Source: Streptomyces xinghaiensis S187
Lineage (GTDB): Bacteria > Actinomycetota > Actinomycetes > Streptomycetales > Streptomycetaceae
Direction of reading: 5' to 3'
DNA: 64,000 nt
Assembly: GCF_000220705.2 (NCBI RefSeq)
Contig: NZ_CP023202.1
Span: 5,362,501-5,426,500, forward strand
Shown: in pieces, positions 1 through 8,280 of the stretch
Layout: every line of letters begins with the position of its first letter
Position numbering within the stretch: position 1 is the stretch's first letter
Position numbers and translations under genes: made by a program
The notes under the pieces: model-generated
Database searches by the model: none
Told to the model about the DNA's origin: nothing
The model's input: the letters and a program-made list of their open reading frames with translations, nothing else

Positions 1-57
1 ATGCGTGCGGGAACCCGTCACCCCGGCGACCACCGCGTCACGGGTGTCGGAGTGCCA
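1..57 (-). pseudogene. ligD: C-terminal remnant of split ATP-dependent DNA ligase (OB-fold start)
   Basis: Read on the minus strand from 57 to 1, this encodes WHSDTRDAVVAGVTGSRTH, the typical opening of the OB-fold domain that follows motif V in LigD/LigC-type ligases. The matching N-terminal part ends at about 12452, also on the minus strand, with the residues WRKLR. Joining the two gives WRKLR-HSDTRDAVVAGVTG, a natural ligase sequence, so the gene was cut by the 57-12451 element. The remnant runs off the left edge of the window and has no start of its own. It is presumably not translated as a functional piece. Confidence 0.85.
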
Positions 58-93
58 CTGGTGAAGTGTCGGTATTCGAGAGTTGCAGTATTC

Positions 94-151
94 CGGGACT
101 GGTGAGCTCGCATGTTCAGGTGTCGCGTATTCGCGGCTGAGCCCAGATGGG
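94..151 (+). repeat. 58-bp inverted repeat, left copy
   Basis: Bases 94-151 are the exact reverse complement of 8464-8521, 58 of 58. The next base on each side differs. The pair brackets the whole mercury block (transposase fragment to thioredoxin-like fragment). The copy overlaps the first codons of the IS630-type transposase remnant. Its opening actggtga and internal gtgtcg/gtattcg also occur, compressed, at 57-77, so the element end may contain a related repeat. Confidence 0.95.
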
Positions 152-590
152 ACTCGCGCTGGCTGCCGAGTTATTCACGCAAGGGGTGACGCCGCCGCAG
201 CTAGCACGGCGGTTGCGGGTCTCACGGAAGTCCGCCTATGCCTGGCATGCCCGCTGGCGAGAAGACGGCGTTGAGGGGCTGCGGTCCAAGGGGTCGTCCG
301 GACGTCCGTCGCGGATGAAGCCCGAGTGCGGGCCTGGCTGCCGTCGGAACTGGAGAAGGGACCCGCCGCGCACGGCTGGACGGAGGATCAGCGCTGGACG
401 CTGGCCCGGGTGGCCACCGTGATCGCCCGGCGCTTCCACGTGTGCTTCATCCAGGTCCAGACCTGGCGCATCCTGCGCGAGATGGGCTGGACGGTTCAGG
501 TGCCGGTGCGGCGGGCTGCCGAACGCGACGAGGAGGCCGTGGCCACGTGGGTCAAGGAGACGTGGCCACGGGTGGAAAGACGGTGAGGGA
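147..590 (+). pseudogene. IS630-type transposase N-terminal fragment, frameshifted
   Basis: Two overlapping reading frames together encode the helix-turn-helix half of an IS630-family transposase. The first (from 147) gives a HTH segment around LARRLRVSRKSAYAWHARW and a G/R-rich linker. The second (from about 320) continues with GPAAHGWTEDQRWTLARV and ends at KETWPRVERR. A frameshift lies near 310-330. The catalytic DDE domain that should follow is absent, since the next recognisable gene lies on the other strand from 654. The start of the protein is overlapped by the left 58-bp repeat. This is a dead insertion-sequence remnant that cannot encode a working transposase. Confidence 0.75.
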
Positions 591-653
591 CCGGGACGCC
601 TGGCTGTGGAGAGCTCGCGATCCTGAGCGGTTCCCTACATTGACGCGCGCGGG

Positions 654-2030
654 TCAGGTGCCGATCTCCCGGTGGACGCCGCCGGCAGCGGTGTTGACGC
701 CCTCGGCGAGGGTGGGGTGAATGTGGATCGCTCGGGCGATGTCGCTGTAGGTGGCGCCGCAGGTCATGGCGATGACGGCTTCGTGGACGAGGTTGCCGCC
801 GTCGGGTCCGGCGATGTGGCAGCCCAGGATGCGGTCGGTGGCGGCGTCGACGACGAATTTGATCAGGCCGCGGGTGTTGCCGATGGCGCGGGCCTTGACG
901 ACTCCGGTGAAGTCCTGGCGGCCGATGAGGACGTCATATCCGGTGGCGCGGGCGGCGGGTTCGGTCAGGCCGACGGAGCCGACCTCGGGGTCGGTGAACA
1001 CCGCGTGCGGGACGACGCGTCCGGCGGTGGAGCGGTCCTGGCCGCGGTAGGTGGTGCGGTAGGCGATGTCGGCGTCGTCGCGGGCGGTGTGGGTGAACAT
1101 CGGCCCGCCGCGGATGTCGCCGAGCGCCCACACGCCCTCGGCCCCGGTGCGCAGCAGGTCGTCGACGGGCAGGAAGCCGCGGGCGTCGGGCTCAAGGCCG
1201 AGGTGTTCCAGGCCCAGGGTGTCGGTGTTGGGGGTGCGGCCGGTGGCGATGAGGAGGTGGCTGCCGGTGATCTCGCCGGTCTCGCTGCCCTGGCAGCCGG
1301 CCCGGATGTTGCCGGGGCGGCCGTCGACGGCGGTGCAGGTCGTTGCGGTGAGGACGGTGATGCCGTCAGTGGTGAAGCCGTCGGTGACGGCGGTGGAGAT
1401 GTCGGGGTCCTCGGAGGGCAGCAGGCGGTCCGCGCGCTGGATGAGGGTGACGCGGGAGCCGAAGCGGGCGAACATCTGGGCGAACTCGCAGCCGATGTAG
1501 CCGCCGCCCACCACGATCAGGTGCTCGGGCAGCTCGGTGAGGTCCAGCAGGGTGCGCGAGGTGTAGTACGGGGTGGCATCGAGGCCGTCGATCGGGGGGA
1601 TGGTGGTACGCAGACCGGTGACCAGGAAGATCTTGTCGGCCTCCAGGTCGGTGCCATCCACGCGCAGCCGCCTCGGTGCCGTGAAGCGTCCCTCGGCGGG
1701 GTAGAAGTCGAGCTGATCGGCCTTGCCGACCGTCTTGTAGGAGCCGGAGCGGATCGTGTCGACGATCCGGTTCTTGCGGGCGACGACCGCGGCGAGATCG
1801 ACGGTGGGGGTTGTGGTCGTCACGCCGAACTCGGCGGCGCGGCGCACCTGGTGGGCCACCGCGGCGGAGGCGATCATCGTCTTGGTGGGGATGCAGCCCC
1901 GGTTGAGGCAGGTGCCGCCGAGTTTCTCCTTCTCCACGAAGGCGACCCGGCCGTGCCGGGCGGCGCGCAGGGCCAGGGGCAGTCCGGCCATGCCGCCGCC
2001 GATCACCAAGGCGTCATATCGCTCGACCAT
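654..2030 (-). CDS. MerA-like pyridine nucleotide-disulfide oxidoreductase
   Basis: A 458-residue FAD/NAD(P)H flavoprotein of the mercuric reductase/dihydrolipoamide dehydrogenase family. Visible are the N-terminal FAD Rossmann motif (GGGMAG), the redox disulfide GGTCLNRGCIPTK (Cys41, Cys46), the NAD(P) motif VVGGGYIGCE, the second FAD motif ALGDI and the dimer-interface HIHPT near the C-terminus. Unlike the merA at 5750 it lacks the C-terminal vicinal Cys pair that binds Hg(II). It may therefore reduce a thiol or disulfide partner rather than Hg itself. It is the last gene of the leftward mercury operon, behind VKOR, CcdA and redoxin genes, which supports a disulfide-handling role. The exact substrate is unknown. 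Confidence 0.85.
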   Translation of the reverse strand: MVERYDALVIGGGMAGLPLALRAARHGRVAFVEKEKLGGTCLNRGCIPTKTMIASAAVAHQVRRAAEFGVTTTTPTVDLAAVVARKNRIVDTIRSGSYKTVGKADQLDFYPAEGRFTAPRRLRVDGTDLEADKIFLVTGLRTTIPPIDGLDATPYYTSRTLLDLTELPEHLIVVGGGYIGCEFAQMFARFGSRVTLIQRADRLLPSEDPDISTAVTDGFTTDGITVLTATTCTAVDGRPGNIRAGCQGSETGEITGSHLLIATGRTPNTDTLGLEHLGLEPDARGFLPVDDLLRTGAEGVWALGDIRGGPMFTHTARDDADIAYRTTYRGQDRSTAGRVVPHAVFTDPEVGSVGLTEPAARATGYDVLIGRQDFTGVVKARAIGNTRGLIKFVVDAATDRILGCHIAGPDGGNLVHEAVIAMTCGATYSDIARAIHIHPTLAEGVNTAAGGVHREIGT

Positions 2031-2102
2031 GCGAAAACTCCCTCTCCGTCTTCTGTTTGCCGATCCGGTGCGGGCGGTGCGTACAGGGGCCTTAAGGCAT
2101 CC

Positions 2103-2456
2103 TCAGCCGTACGGGCCGGTGGGGCCGGAGGGGTGCGGCCGTTCGGCGGATGGGGGTGGCAAGCGACGGCTGATTGCGGTGCGGTGGCGCCGATGCCACA
2201 GCGCGGCGGCGGTGAGCAAGACGGCCCCGCTGGCCCAGAGCGGCCAGGTCACAGGGGTAGCGGTGGCAGTGGCCCCGGTGGCTGCGCCGCCCGCGGTTGC
2301 GGTGGCCAGCGCCGGGCCGCTGCAGCACAGGCCGATCAAGGACAGCCCGGCACCCAGAGCCGCGCCGAAGGTCCCGAGCGCGGCGAAGGTGGCCGTCAGG
2401 AGGTGGCCGAGCATCCGACGGAGCCGGTTGAGGACGTTGGGGGGCGCCGTGCGCAT
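2103..2456 (-). CDS. small membrane protein with CC motif, possible MerT-like Hg transporter
   Basis: A 117-residue protein with two predicted membrane segments, roughly residues 15-45 and 70-90, and a vicinal cysteine pair in LIGLCCSGPAL inside the first. That arrangement resembles the Hg(II)-binding Cys pair in helix 1 of MerT-type importers and the similar LPIICCAGPVLLAS in the protein at 4947. The C-terminal tail is Arg/Pro-rich. It lies 72 bp upstream of the MerA-like gene in the same direction. The identification rests on the motif and context only; no full-length family match is claimed. Confidence 0.6.
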   Translation of the reverse strand: MRTAPPNVLNRLRRMLGHLLTATFAALGTFGAALGAGLSLIGLCCSGPALATATAGGAATGATATATPVTWPLWASGAVLLTAAALWHRRHRTAISRRLPPPSAERPHPSGPTGPYG

Positions 2457-2576
2457 CGACTGGACTCGGGGGCTGGGCGGACGGGGTGAGGGTGTGGCCG
2501 GCTGCGGCTCGGGGGAATGCGGCAGCCGGCCGCCCTCCCGGCCCGACGGGGGCGGGGCCGGGGTATCGGGGAGGGG

Positions 2577-3212
2577 TCAGGCCCACAGGGCGCTGCCCCA
2601 CTTGGTGAGGATCAGGATCGCGATGATGCCGATCCACAGCACGGGCACCGTCCAGTGGAACTCGGCCACGGTGCGGCGCACCTGGTCGGGGACGGTGATG
2701 AGCCCGTGGCGGATGTTGTGCACGGTGGTGTACCAGAAGATGAGGATCGTCACGGCCCAGACGAGGGTGCACCACAGGCACAGCGCGCCGATGGCGTACA
2801 GCGAGGAGTACTGCAGCCAGGTGATGAAGCCGATACCGAAGACGGTGCCTGCCTGCAGGCCCCACCAGTGCCATCGCCGGTAGCGGGCGCCGGCCAGCAG
2901 TCCGGCGCCGATGGCGATGACGGCGGGGAAGGCGACCCAGCCGATGAAAGGGTTGGGGAAGCCGAAGGTGGATGCCTGCCAGCTCTTCATGATGTTGTTG
3001 CAGGACAAGACGGGGTTGATGCTGCACGCCGAGACATAGTTCGGGTTGGCGAGCAGCTTCATCTTGTCGTGGGTGAGCACGGCCGAGGCGAGCAGGCCGA
3101 GCAAGCCGCCCAGGAGCAGCAGGAGCGCGAAGGCACGGTTGGCGCCGATCGGGGCGTGCGGGCTTCTCCGCTCGGCCGGGGAGGCCGTGTCGCGGGCTGC
3201 TGTCGTGGTCAT
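2577..3212 (-). CDS. vitamin K epoxide reductase (VKOR) family protein
   Basis: A 211-residue membrane protein with about five hydrophobic segments. It has the VKOR cysteines: an outer pair in SACSINPVLSCNNI and the active-site CxxC in ALCLWCTLVW. Bacterial VKOR reoxidises thiol oxidoreductases outside the membrane by passing electrons to quinone. Beside a CcdA-type reducer and a redoxin lipoprotein, it suggests a thiol/disulfide exchange system carried with mercury resistance, either protecting or recycling the thiols that bind Hg(II). That role is inference. The start ATG at 3212 gives a basic N-terminal stretch before the first helix. Confidence 0.88.
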   Translation of the reverse strand: MTTTAARDTASPAERRSPHAPIGANRAFALLLLLGGLLGLLASAVLTHDKMKLLANPNYVSACSINPVLSCNNIMKSWQASTFGFPNPFIGWVAFPAVIAIGAGLLAGARYRRWHWWGLQAGTVFGIGFITWLQYSSLYAIGALCLWCTLVWAVTILIFWYTTVHNIRHGLITVPDQVRRTVAEFHWTVPVLWIGIIAILILTKWGSALWA

Positions 3213-3291
3213 GTGGGGTTCCGTTCCGGCAGTTGCCCGCGGCGGGGGCTTGGTCTGTTCCCGGCCGCAGCGGGTCTGGGCGTGGGCGCGG

Positions 3292-4251
3292 TCAGCAGCA
3301 GTGGCCGTCGCTGTCGCGGTCGGTTGAGGCCGGTGTGGGGACGGGCTGGGGCGCGCAGCAGTCGTCCGCTGCGGCGGCGGAGGGGGCTGTCCCGGTGGGA
3401 GTGGAGTGGCGGGCCGGCTGCCGTGTGCGGTGGCGGATGGCGGCGGCCGCCACAGCGAGGACGACCACCACGGCGGTGACGGCGATGGCGGTGGTATGGG
3501 CCTGGATCCAGGCGGTGGCGGTGGCGGAGAAGGTGGCGAGGCCGCCGCCGGGGGCGGCGGTGGTGGCGCCGCCGGTGGCAGCGGGGTACCAGTACCAGGC
3601 CAGGTAGGCGCCGGTGAGGACGAGGACGGCGGCGGTGATGCGGGTGCCGTGCCGGGCCAGGGCGGTGATCTTGCGGGTGAGGGCGGCGCCCGCGGCGGCG
3701 GTGGTGACCGCGACGAGCAGCAGGACGGCGGCCGATCCGGCGGCGTAGGCGGCGAAGACCGCGAGGAGCCCGGCGAAGCTGGCGGTGGCCTGGGCCTGGG
3801 CGATGACGGCGAGCAGCACGCCGAAGGTGCACGACAGGGACGCGGCGGCGTAGCCGACGCCGAAGGCCGCCATGCGCCGGGCGGTCGGGGGGCCCGCCGA
3901 CCGGCGGGTGCTGGTGGTCAGGTGCAGCCGCAGGCTGGGTGTGCGGCCGGTGAGCATGACGGCGCCGAGGAGCAGCAGGAGGATGCCGGTGGCCAGGCCC
4001 AGCCAGGGGGCGGCTTGGATCAGGGCGCGGGCTCCGGCGCTGACGATGAGTCCGGCGGCTGCGAGGGTGCCGGCGAAGCCGAGGGTGAGGGCGGCGCCGG
4101 AGCGCAGGGCGCGGGTGAGGCGTACCGGCAGCGGGGAGGCGTCGCTGTCGCCCAGGGCGGCGGTGATCCAGGCGGGCAGCAGGGCGAAGCCGCAGGGGTT
4201 GACCGGGGCGAGCATCCCGGCGGCGAAGGCGAGGGCGAGCAGGCCGTTCAT
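3292..4251 (-). CDS. CcdA/DsbD-type thiol transporter
   Basis: A 319-residue polytopic protein beginning MNGLLALAFAAGMLAPVNPC, with the CcdA-family signature PCGFALLPAW near the N-terminus and a second cysteine in AAASLSCTFGVLLAV. CcdA proteins carry reducing equivalents from cytoplasmic thioredoxin across the membrane to extracytoplasmic redoxins. The ATG shares one base with the TGA of the upstream redoxin gene, so the pair is translationally coupled and probably functions together. The C-terminal tail is unusually Cys-rich (ADDCCAPQP, then GHCC at the end), which may bind Hg(II). I take the start at 4251 because upstream frame extensions run through the redoxin gene. Confidence 0.85.
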   Translation of the reverse strand: MNGLLALAFAAGMLAPVNPCGFALLPAWITAALGDSDASPLPVRLTRALRSGAALTLGFAGTLAAAGLIVSAGARALIQAAPWLGLATGILLLLLGAVMLTGRTPSLRLHLTTSTRRSAGPPTARRMAAFGVGYAAASLSCTFGVLLAVIAQAQATASFAGLLAVFAAYAAGSAAVLLLVAVTTAAAGAALTRKITALARHGTRITAAVLVLTGAYLAWYWYPAATGGATTAAPGGGLATFSATATAWIQAHTTAIAVTAVVVVLAVAAAAIRHRTRQPARHSTPTGTAPSAAAADDCCAPQPVPTPASTDRDSDGHCC

Positions 4252-4820
4252 CACGCGCCTGCCTTCTTCAGGGCGTCCTGGATCTGGTCGGCGGAGGGGT
4301 CGGTGGCCCGGTAGGTGACCTTGCCCTGCGGGGCGACGACGATCAGTGTGGACAGCGCGGCGACCTGGTAGCGCTGGGAGAGGGCGGCGCCCTTGTCGAT
4401 GGTGGCGGGCAGAGCCGGGGCCTTGATGTAGTCGAGGAACTGCATGATCGTCTGCTTCGACTCGTTCGGGTCCATGTCCACCGCGAGGAAGTTGGCCTTC
4501 TTCCCGGCCTTGTCGAACGCCTGGGCGGCCTTGTCCAGGCTCTTGGCCCCGCCGGCGCACTCGCCGCAGCCCACCGAGAAGAAGAACAGGGCGGAGGGCT
4601 TGTCCCCGGGCACCGCCAGCGTGGTGTCGTCGAGGAGGGCGACGGTGTCCGCCTTGGCAGCGGCGGCGTTGCCGCTGCCAGCGCTCGTGGCGGGGGTGTT
4701 CGCCTTGGTGTCGGTACCGCAGGCGGACAGGGTGAGCGCAGCGGTGGCAGCCGCAGCCAGAGCCAGGGCGGTACGGCGGCGCAGGCGGGTGCGGCGGGCG
4801 GTGGGGGACGGTGAGGTCAT
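4251..4820 (-). CDS. redoxin-family lipoprotein
   Basis: A 189-residue thioredoxin-fold lipoprotein. The N-terminus is Arg-rich, followed by a hydrophobic stretch and a lipobox LSAC near residue 34, so it should be anchored outside the membrane. The active-site region reads FFFSVGCGECAGG, a CxxC in the position expected for a TlpA/ResA-like fold, and VDMDPNESK matches the second strand. It could take up Hg(II) or carry electrons for the neighbouring CcdA (overlapping stop/start) and VKOR. In mer operons the comparable slot is often filled by the Hg-binding protein MerP, which this protein does not resemble in sequence. Confidence 0.8.
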   Translation of the reverse strand: MTSPSPTARRTRLRRRTALALAAAATAALTLSACGTDTKANTPATSAGSGNAAAAKADTVALLDDTTLAVPGDKPSALFFFSVGCGECAGGAKSLDKAAQAFDKAGKKANFLAVDMDPNESKQTIMQFLDYIKAPALPATIDKGAALSQRYQVAALSTLIVVAPQGKVTYRATDPSADQIQDALKKAGA

Positions 4821-4946
4821 GGGTGGTGCGGGCCTTCCTCGAAGTCCGGGACTGGACGGGCGGTCCCGGTCGGCAGGGAGCGAATGGGGGAGCGCGGCGG
4901 TGACCGGCAGAACGGCGGGCGGGGCGTGAGCCGGGCGCCGGCCGGG

Positions 4947-5249
4947 TCACTGCTTGCGGAGCAGGTCGCGGTCGTGCTGGTCGGTGCGGGGGGCCGGGAG
5001 GCAGCAGGCATCGCCGTTGCCGGTGCGGCGGCGGCGCAGCCACCAGGTGAGAGCGCCGGCCAGCAGGACCGCGGCCGGGGCCAGCAGCCAGGGGCTGACC
5101 AGCACCCCGCCGAGTCCGGCCAGGGCGCCGCTGGCCAGCAGCACCGGCCCGGCGCAGCAGATGATCGGCAGCAGGGCGACGCCGACGACGGCGAGGGTGC
5201 CGAGCAGGCCGCCGCGGCGGTCACCGGGCTGGGTGGGCGGAGGCGTCAT
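4947..5249 (-). CDS. MerT-like small mercury transport protein
   Basis: A 100-residue membrane protein with two hydrophobic segments. The first contains LPIICCAGPVLLAS, the vicinal Cys pair characteristic of Hg(II) import helices. A second CC lies in GDACCLPAP on the C-terminal tail. The ATG overlaps the TGA of the regulator gene by four bases (ATGA), giving tight coupling to the regulator. It would pass Hg(II) to cytoplasmic MerA. A 126-bp gap separates it from the redoxin gene, which could hold a second promoter. Assignment to MerT proper is by motif and position. Confidence 0.72.
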   Translation of the reverse strand: MTPPPTQPGDRRGGLLGTLAVVGVALLPIICCAGPVLLASGALAGLGGVLVSPWLLAPAAVLLAGALTWWLRRRRTGNGDACCLPAPRTDQHDRDLLRKQ

Positions 5250-5623
5250 CGCTGCTCCCCCTCTCCGGGGATGCGGGTGCAGCAGTCCAGGGCGGCGGCG
5301 TTGTCGGCGGCCAGCGACCGGGCCAGCATGACCAGATCCGCGACGCGGGGGTCGCCGACGGAGTAGCGCAGTTTCTTGCCGTCCCGGCGGGCGCTCACAT
5401 AGCCGCAGTCCACGAGACAGGACAGGTGGACCGACACCCGGGGCTGGGAGATACCGGCGTGCTCGACGCACTCCGCGCTGGTGCGCTCGCCACGCAGGAT
5501 GAACTGCAGCAGCTTCAGCCGGGTGGGGTCGGCCAGCGCGCGGAAGAACCGGGCCGTGGTGTCCAGGTGCGTGCACGGCACCTCGGCCGTGGCCAGGGAT
5601 CCGGCAAGGGCAGGGGATTTCAT
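5246..5623 (-). CDS. merR: ArsR/SmtB-family mercury-responsive repressor
   Basis: A 125-residue winged-helix regulator. The core FFRALADPTRLKLLQFILRG and the recognition helix ISQPRVSVHLSCLVDCGYV are classic ArsR. Cysteines at CTHLD, SAECVEH, HLSCLVDC and LDCC are candidate metal ligands. Streptomyces mer operons use an ArsR-class repressor rather than the Gram-negative MerR type. It is divergent from merA across a 126-bp region and is first in the leftward operon, so it likely represses both directions until Hg(II) or organomercury binds. The start is taken at MKSPALAG (5623); longer frames run back through merA. Confidence 0.88.
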   Translation of the reverse strand: MKSPALAGSLATAEVPCTHLDTTARFFRALADPTRLKLLQFILRGERTSAECVEHAGISQPRVSVHLSCLVDCGYVSARRDGKKLRYSVGDPRVADLVMLARSLAADNAAALDCCTRIPGEGEQR

Positions 5624-5749
5624 GGGCAGGGCCTTTCCACCAGCAGCTATTCGTCTGCCCGCATAGTAAGGTGGCGGTCTGCAATACGGCAAGCCGCATA
5701 GGAATGGGTCCGGCGTCCGGCGCTGGACCCCACTGAGGGAGGTAGTGCT
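5624..5749. promoter_or_regulatory. divergent mer promoter/operator region
   Basis: This gap lies between the divergent merR and merA starts. It is relatively AT-rich around 5640-5705 and contains the direct repeat ccgcatag at 5659-5666 and 5694-5701, 35 bp apart, which may be part of the repressor binding site. A strong ribosome-binding sequence, gagggaggtag (about 5734-5744), precedes the GTG of merA at 5750 and supports that start. Confidence 0.55.
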
Positions 5750-7174
5750 GTGCTCCAGGCACACACCGGTTACGACCTGGCGATCATCGGCTCGGGCGCC
5801 GGCGCATTCGCCGCGGCCATCGCGGCCCGCAACAAGGGCAGGAGTGTGGTGATGGTCGAGCGCGGCACCACCGGCGGCACCTGCGTGAACGTCGGCTGCG
5901 TGCCGTCCAAGGCGCTGCTGGCCGCCGCCGAGGCCCGTCACGGCGCCCAGGCGGCGAGCCGGTTCCCCGGCATACAGGCCACCGAGCCCGCGCTGGACTT
6001 CCCCGCGCTGATCAGCGGCAAGGACACGCTGGTGGGGCAGCTGCGGGCGGAGAAGTACACCGACCTGGCCGCCGAGTACGGCTGGCAGATCGTGCACGGC
6101 ACCGCCACCTTCGCCGACGGCCCCATGCTGGAGGTCGCGCTGAACGACGGCGGCACCGCCACCGTCGAGGCCGCCCACTACCTGATCGCCACCGGCTCCG
6201 CCCCCACCGCGCCGCACATCGACGGCCTGGACCAGGTGGACTACCTGACCTCCACCACCGCCATGGAACTCCAGCAGCTCCCCGAGCACCTGCTGATCCT
6301 CGGCGGCGGCTACGTCGGTCTGGAGCAGGCCCAGCTCTTCGCCCGCCTCGGCAGCCGGGTCACCCTGGCCGTCCGCTCCCGCCTGGCCTCCCGGGAAGAG
6401 CCGGAGATCTCCGCCGGAATCGAGAACATCTTCCGCGAGGAGGGCATCACCGTCCACACCCGCACCCAGCTCCGTGCGGTCCGCCGCGACGGCGAGGGCA
6501 TCCTCGCCACCCTCACCGGCCCCGACGGCGATCAGCAGGTGCGCGCCAGCCACCTGCTCATCGCCACCGGACGACGGTCCGTCACCAACGGCCTCGGCCT
6601 GGAGCGGGTCGGGGTGAAGACCGGCGAGCGCGGCGAGGTCGTGGTGGACGAGTACCTGCGCACCGACAACCCCCGCATCTGGGCGGCCGGAGACGTCACC
6701 TGCCACCCGGACTTCGTGTACGTCGCCGCCGCGCACGGCACCCTGGTCGCCGACAACGCCCTGGACGGCGCCGAGCGCACCCTGGACTACACCGCCCTGC
6801 CGAAGGTCACCTTCACCAGCCCCGCCATCGCCTCGGTCGGACTGACCGAGGCCCAGCTGACCGAGGCCGGTATCGCCCACCAGACCCGCACCCTGTCCCT
6901 GGAGAACGTGCCCCGGGCGCTGGTCAACCGTGACACCCGCGGCCTGGTCAAGCTCATCGCCGAACGCGGCACCGGGAAGCTGCTGGCCGCCCACGTCCTC
7001 GCCGAGGGAGCGGGCGACGTCATCACCGCCGCCACCTACGCGATCACCGCCGGCCTCACCGTCGACCAGCTCGCCCGCACCTGGCACCCCTACCTGACCA
7101 TGGCCGAAGCGTTGAAGCTCGCCGCCCAGACCTTCACCTCCGACGTCGCCAAGCTCTCCTGCTGCGCCGGCTGA
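5750..7174 (+). CDS. merA: mercuric reductase
   Basis: A 474-residue flavoprotein that reduces Hg(II) to volatile Hg(0) with NADPH. The FAD motif IIGSGAGAFAAA, the active-site disulfide GGTCVNVGCVPSK (Cys45, Cys50), the NAD(P) motif ILGGGYVGLE, WAAGDVT and the C-terminal WHPYLTMAEALK are all present. The vicinal pair KLSCC at 471-472 hands Hg(II) to the active site of the partner subunit. No N-terminal metal-binding (HMA) domain is present, as is usual for Streptomyces MerA. The GTG start has a good ribosome-binding sequence. merB follows 35 bp downstream in the same transcript. Confidence 0.96.
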   Translation: MLQAHTGYDLAIIGSGAGAFAAAIAARNKGRSVVMVERGTTGGTCVNVGCVPSKALLAAAEARHGAQAASRFPGIQATEPALDFPALISGKDTLVGQLRAEKYTDLAAEYGWQIVHGTATFADGPMLEVALNDGGTATVEAAHYLIATGSAPTAPHIDGLDQVDYLTSTTAMELQQLPEHLLILGGGYVGLEQAQLFARLGSRVTLAVRSRLASREEPEISAGIENIFREEGITVHTRTQLRAVRRDGEGILATLTGPDGDQQVRASHLLIATGRRSVTNGLGLERVGVKTGERGEVVVDEYLRTDNPRIWAAGDVTCHPDFVYVAAAHGTLVADNALDGAERTLDYTALPKVTFTSPAIASVGLTEAQLTEAGIAHQTRTLSLENVPRALVNRDTRGLVKLIAERGTGKLLAAHVLAEGAGDVITAATYAITAGLTVDQLARTWHPYLTMAEALKLAAQTFTSDVAKLSCCAG

Positions 7175-7209
7175 CCCACCCCACCCACCACCGCAAAGGA
7201 CCCGCGCCC

Positions 7210-7857
7210 ATGGACTCCCAGGCCCAGCAGCTCGCCACCCGGCTGACCACCGCGTTCAACGGCGGCGGAGCCGCCAGCTCCCGCCCCTGGCTGTGGCGCC
7301 CGCTACTCCAACTCCTCGCCCAGGGCCGACCCGTGACCGTCGAGCAGATCGCCCAGGCCACCGACCGCACCCCCGACCAGGTCCGCGAGGCCCTCGCCGC
7401 CAACCCCGACACCGAATACGACGAGAGGGGCCGGATCACCGGCAGCGGCCTCACCCAGAACCCCACCCCGCACCACTTCGAGGTCGACGGGCAGCAGCTC
7501 TACACCTGGTGCGCGCTGGACACCCTGATCTTCCCCGCCATCCTCGGCCGCCCCGCCCACGTGACGTCCCCGTGCCACGCCACCGGCACCCCCGTCCGCC
7601 TCACCGTCGAACCGGACCAGGTCACCAGCGTGGAGCCGGCCACCGCCGTCGTCTCGATCGTCACCCCCGACGCCCCGGCCTCGATCCGCACCGCCTTCTG
7701 CAACCAGGTCCACTTCTTCGCCACCCCCGACGCGGGCAAGGGCTGGCTGGAGGAGCACCCCGTCGCCACCGTCCTGCCCGTGGCCGATGCCTACCAACTC
7801 GGCCGACCCCTCACCGAGGCGCTCCTCACCGGCGACACCCCGCCCGGCTGCTGCTGA
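7210..7857 (+). CDS. merB: organomercurial lyase
   Basis: A 215-residue MerB, which breaks the C-Hg bond of organomercurials and passes Hg(II) to MerA. The catalytic set is intact: Cys101 and Asp104 in YTWCALDTLIFP, Cys122 in SPCHATG and Cys164 in AFCNQVHFF. These correspond to Cys96, Asp99, Cys117 and Cys159 of the well-studied plasmid enzyme with a constant offset of five. The N-terminal winged-helix part is present. The tail ends PPGCC, an extra Cys pair beyond the catalytic core. Its presence makes this a broad-spectrum mercury operon. Confidence 0.95.
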   Translation: MDSQAQQLATRLTTAFNGGGAASSRPWLWRPLLQLLAQGRPVTVEQIAQATDRTPDQVREALAANPDTEYDERGRITGSGLTQNPTPHHFEVDGQQLYTWCALDTLIFPAILGRPAHVTSPCHATGTPVRLTVEPDQVTSVEPATAVVSIVTPDAPASIRTAFCNQVHFFATPDAGKGWLEEHPVATVLPVADAYQLGRPLTEALLTGDTPPGCC

Positions 7858-7883
7858 ATCCCGTCCCCGGACGGGCAACGGCT

Positions 7884-7916
7884 GTGTGACACAGAATTAA
7901 GTATTCTGTGTCACAC
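7884..7916. repeat. perfect 14-bp inverted repeat behind merB
   Basis: Arms gtgtgacacagaat (7884-7897) and attctgtgtcacac (7903-7916) are perfectly complementary around the 5-nt loop taagt. There is no U-run, so it is an atypical terminator. A third copy of the core, ttctgtgtcac, stands at 7982-7992. Possible readings are a transcript-end hairpin for merAB, an operator, or paired ends of a lost insertion sequence. Confidence 0.7.
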
Positions 7917-8280
7917 ATGGGCTGAGCCGCTCCGAGCGACCTGGACAGATCCGCTCCGTCCGACGAGGCGGCTCGGCAACGTTCTGTGTCACCTCGGCCG
8001 GAGGTGCCCGCACGGCGTCCGTGATCCCTCTCCCGCGCACCTGGATCGGCGAGGACGTACGAAGAAACGGGCCCCGAGATCACCGCGTACTTCCCGCGGC
8101 CGGCCGTGCCCCCACGGCGCGAGGACCGCCTAGCACGACGGACAGGCCAACTCACCCGCCCGCAGCTGGCGTTCCACGCGTACGACATCGGTGTCGACGA
8201 TGAGCACTCCGTACCTCCACCTCGTGCACACCGTGTCGTCGTGGACGAAGCAAGATCAGACTGCCCAGCAAGATCGACAC

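Noticed and set aside
672..2489. 605-codon open frame opposite the MerA-like gene
   Set aside because: It is a Gly/Asp/Val-rich antisense shadow created by GC bias. The minus-strand flavoprotein has full family motifs.
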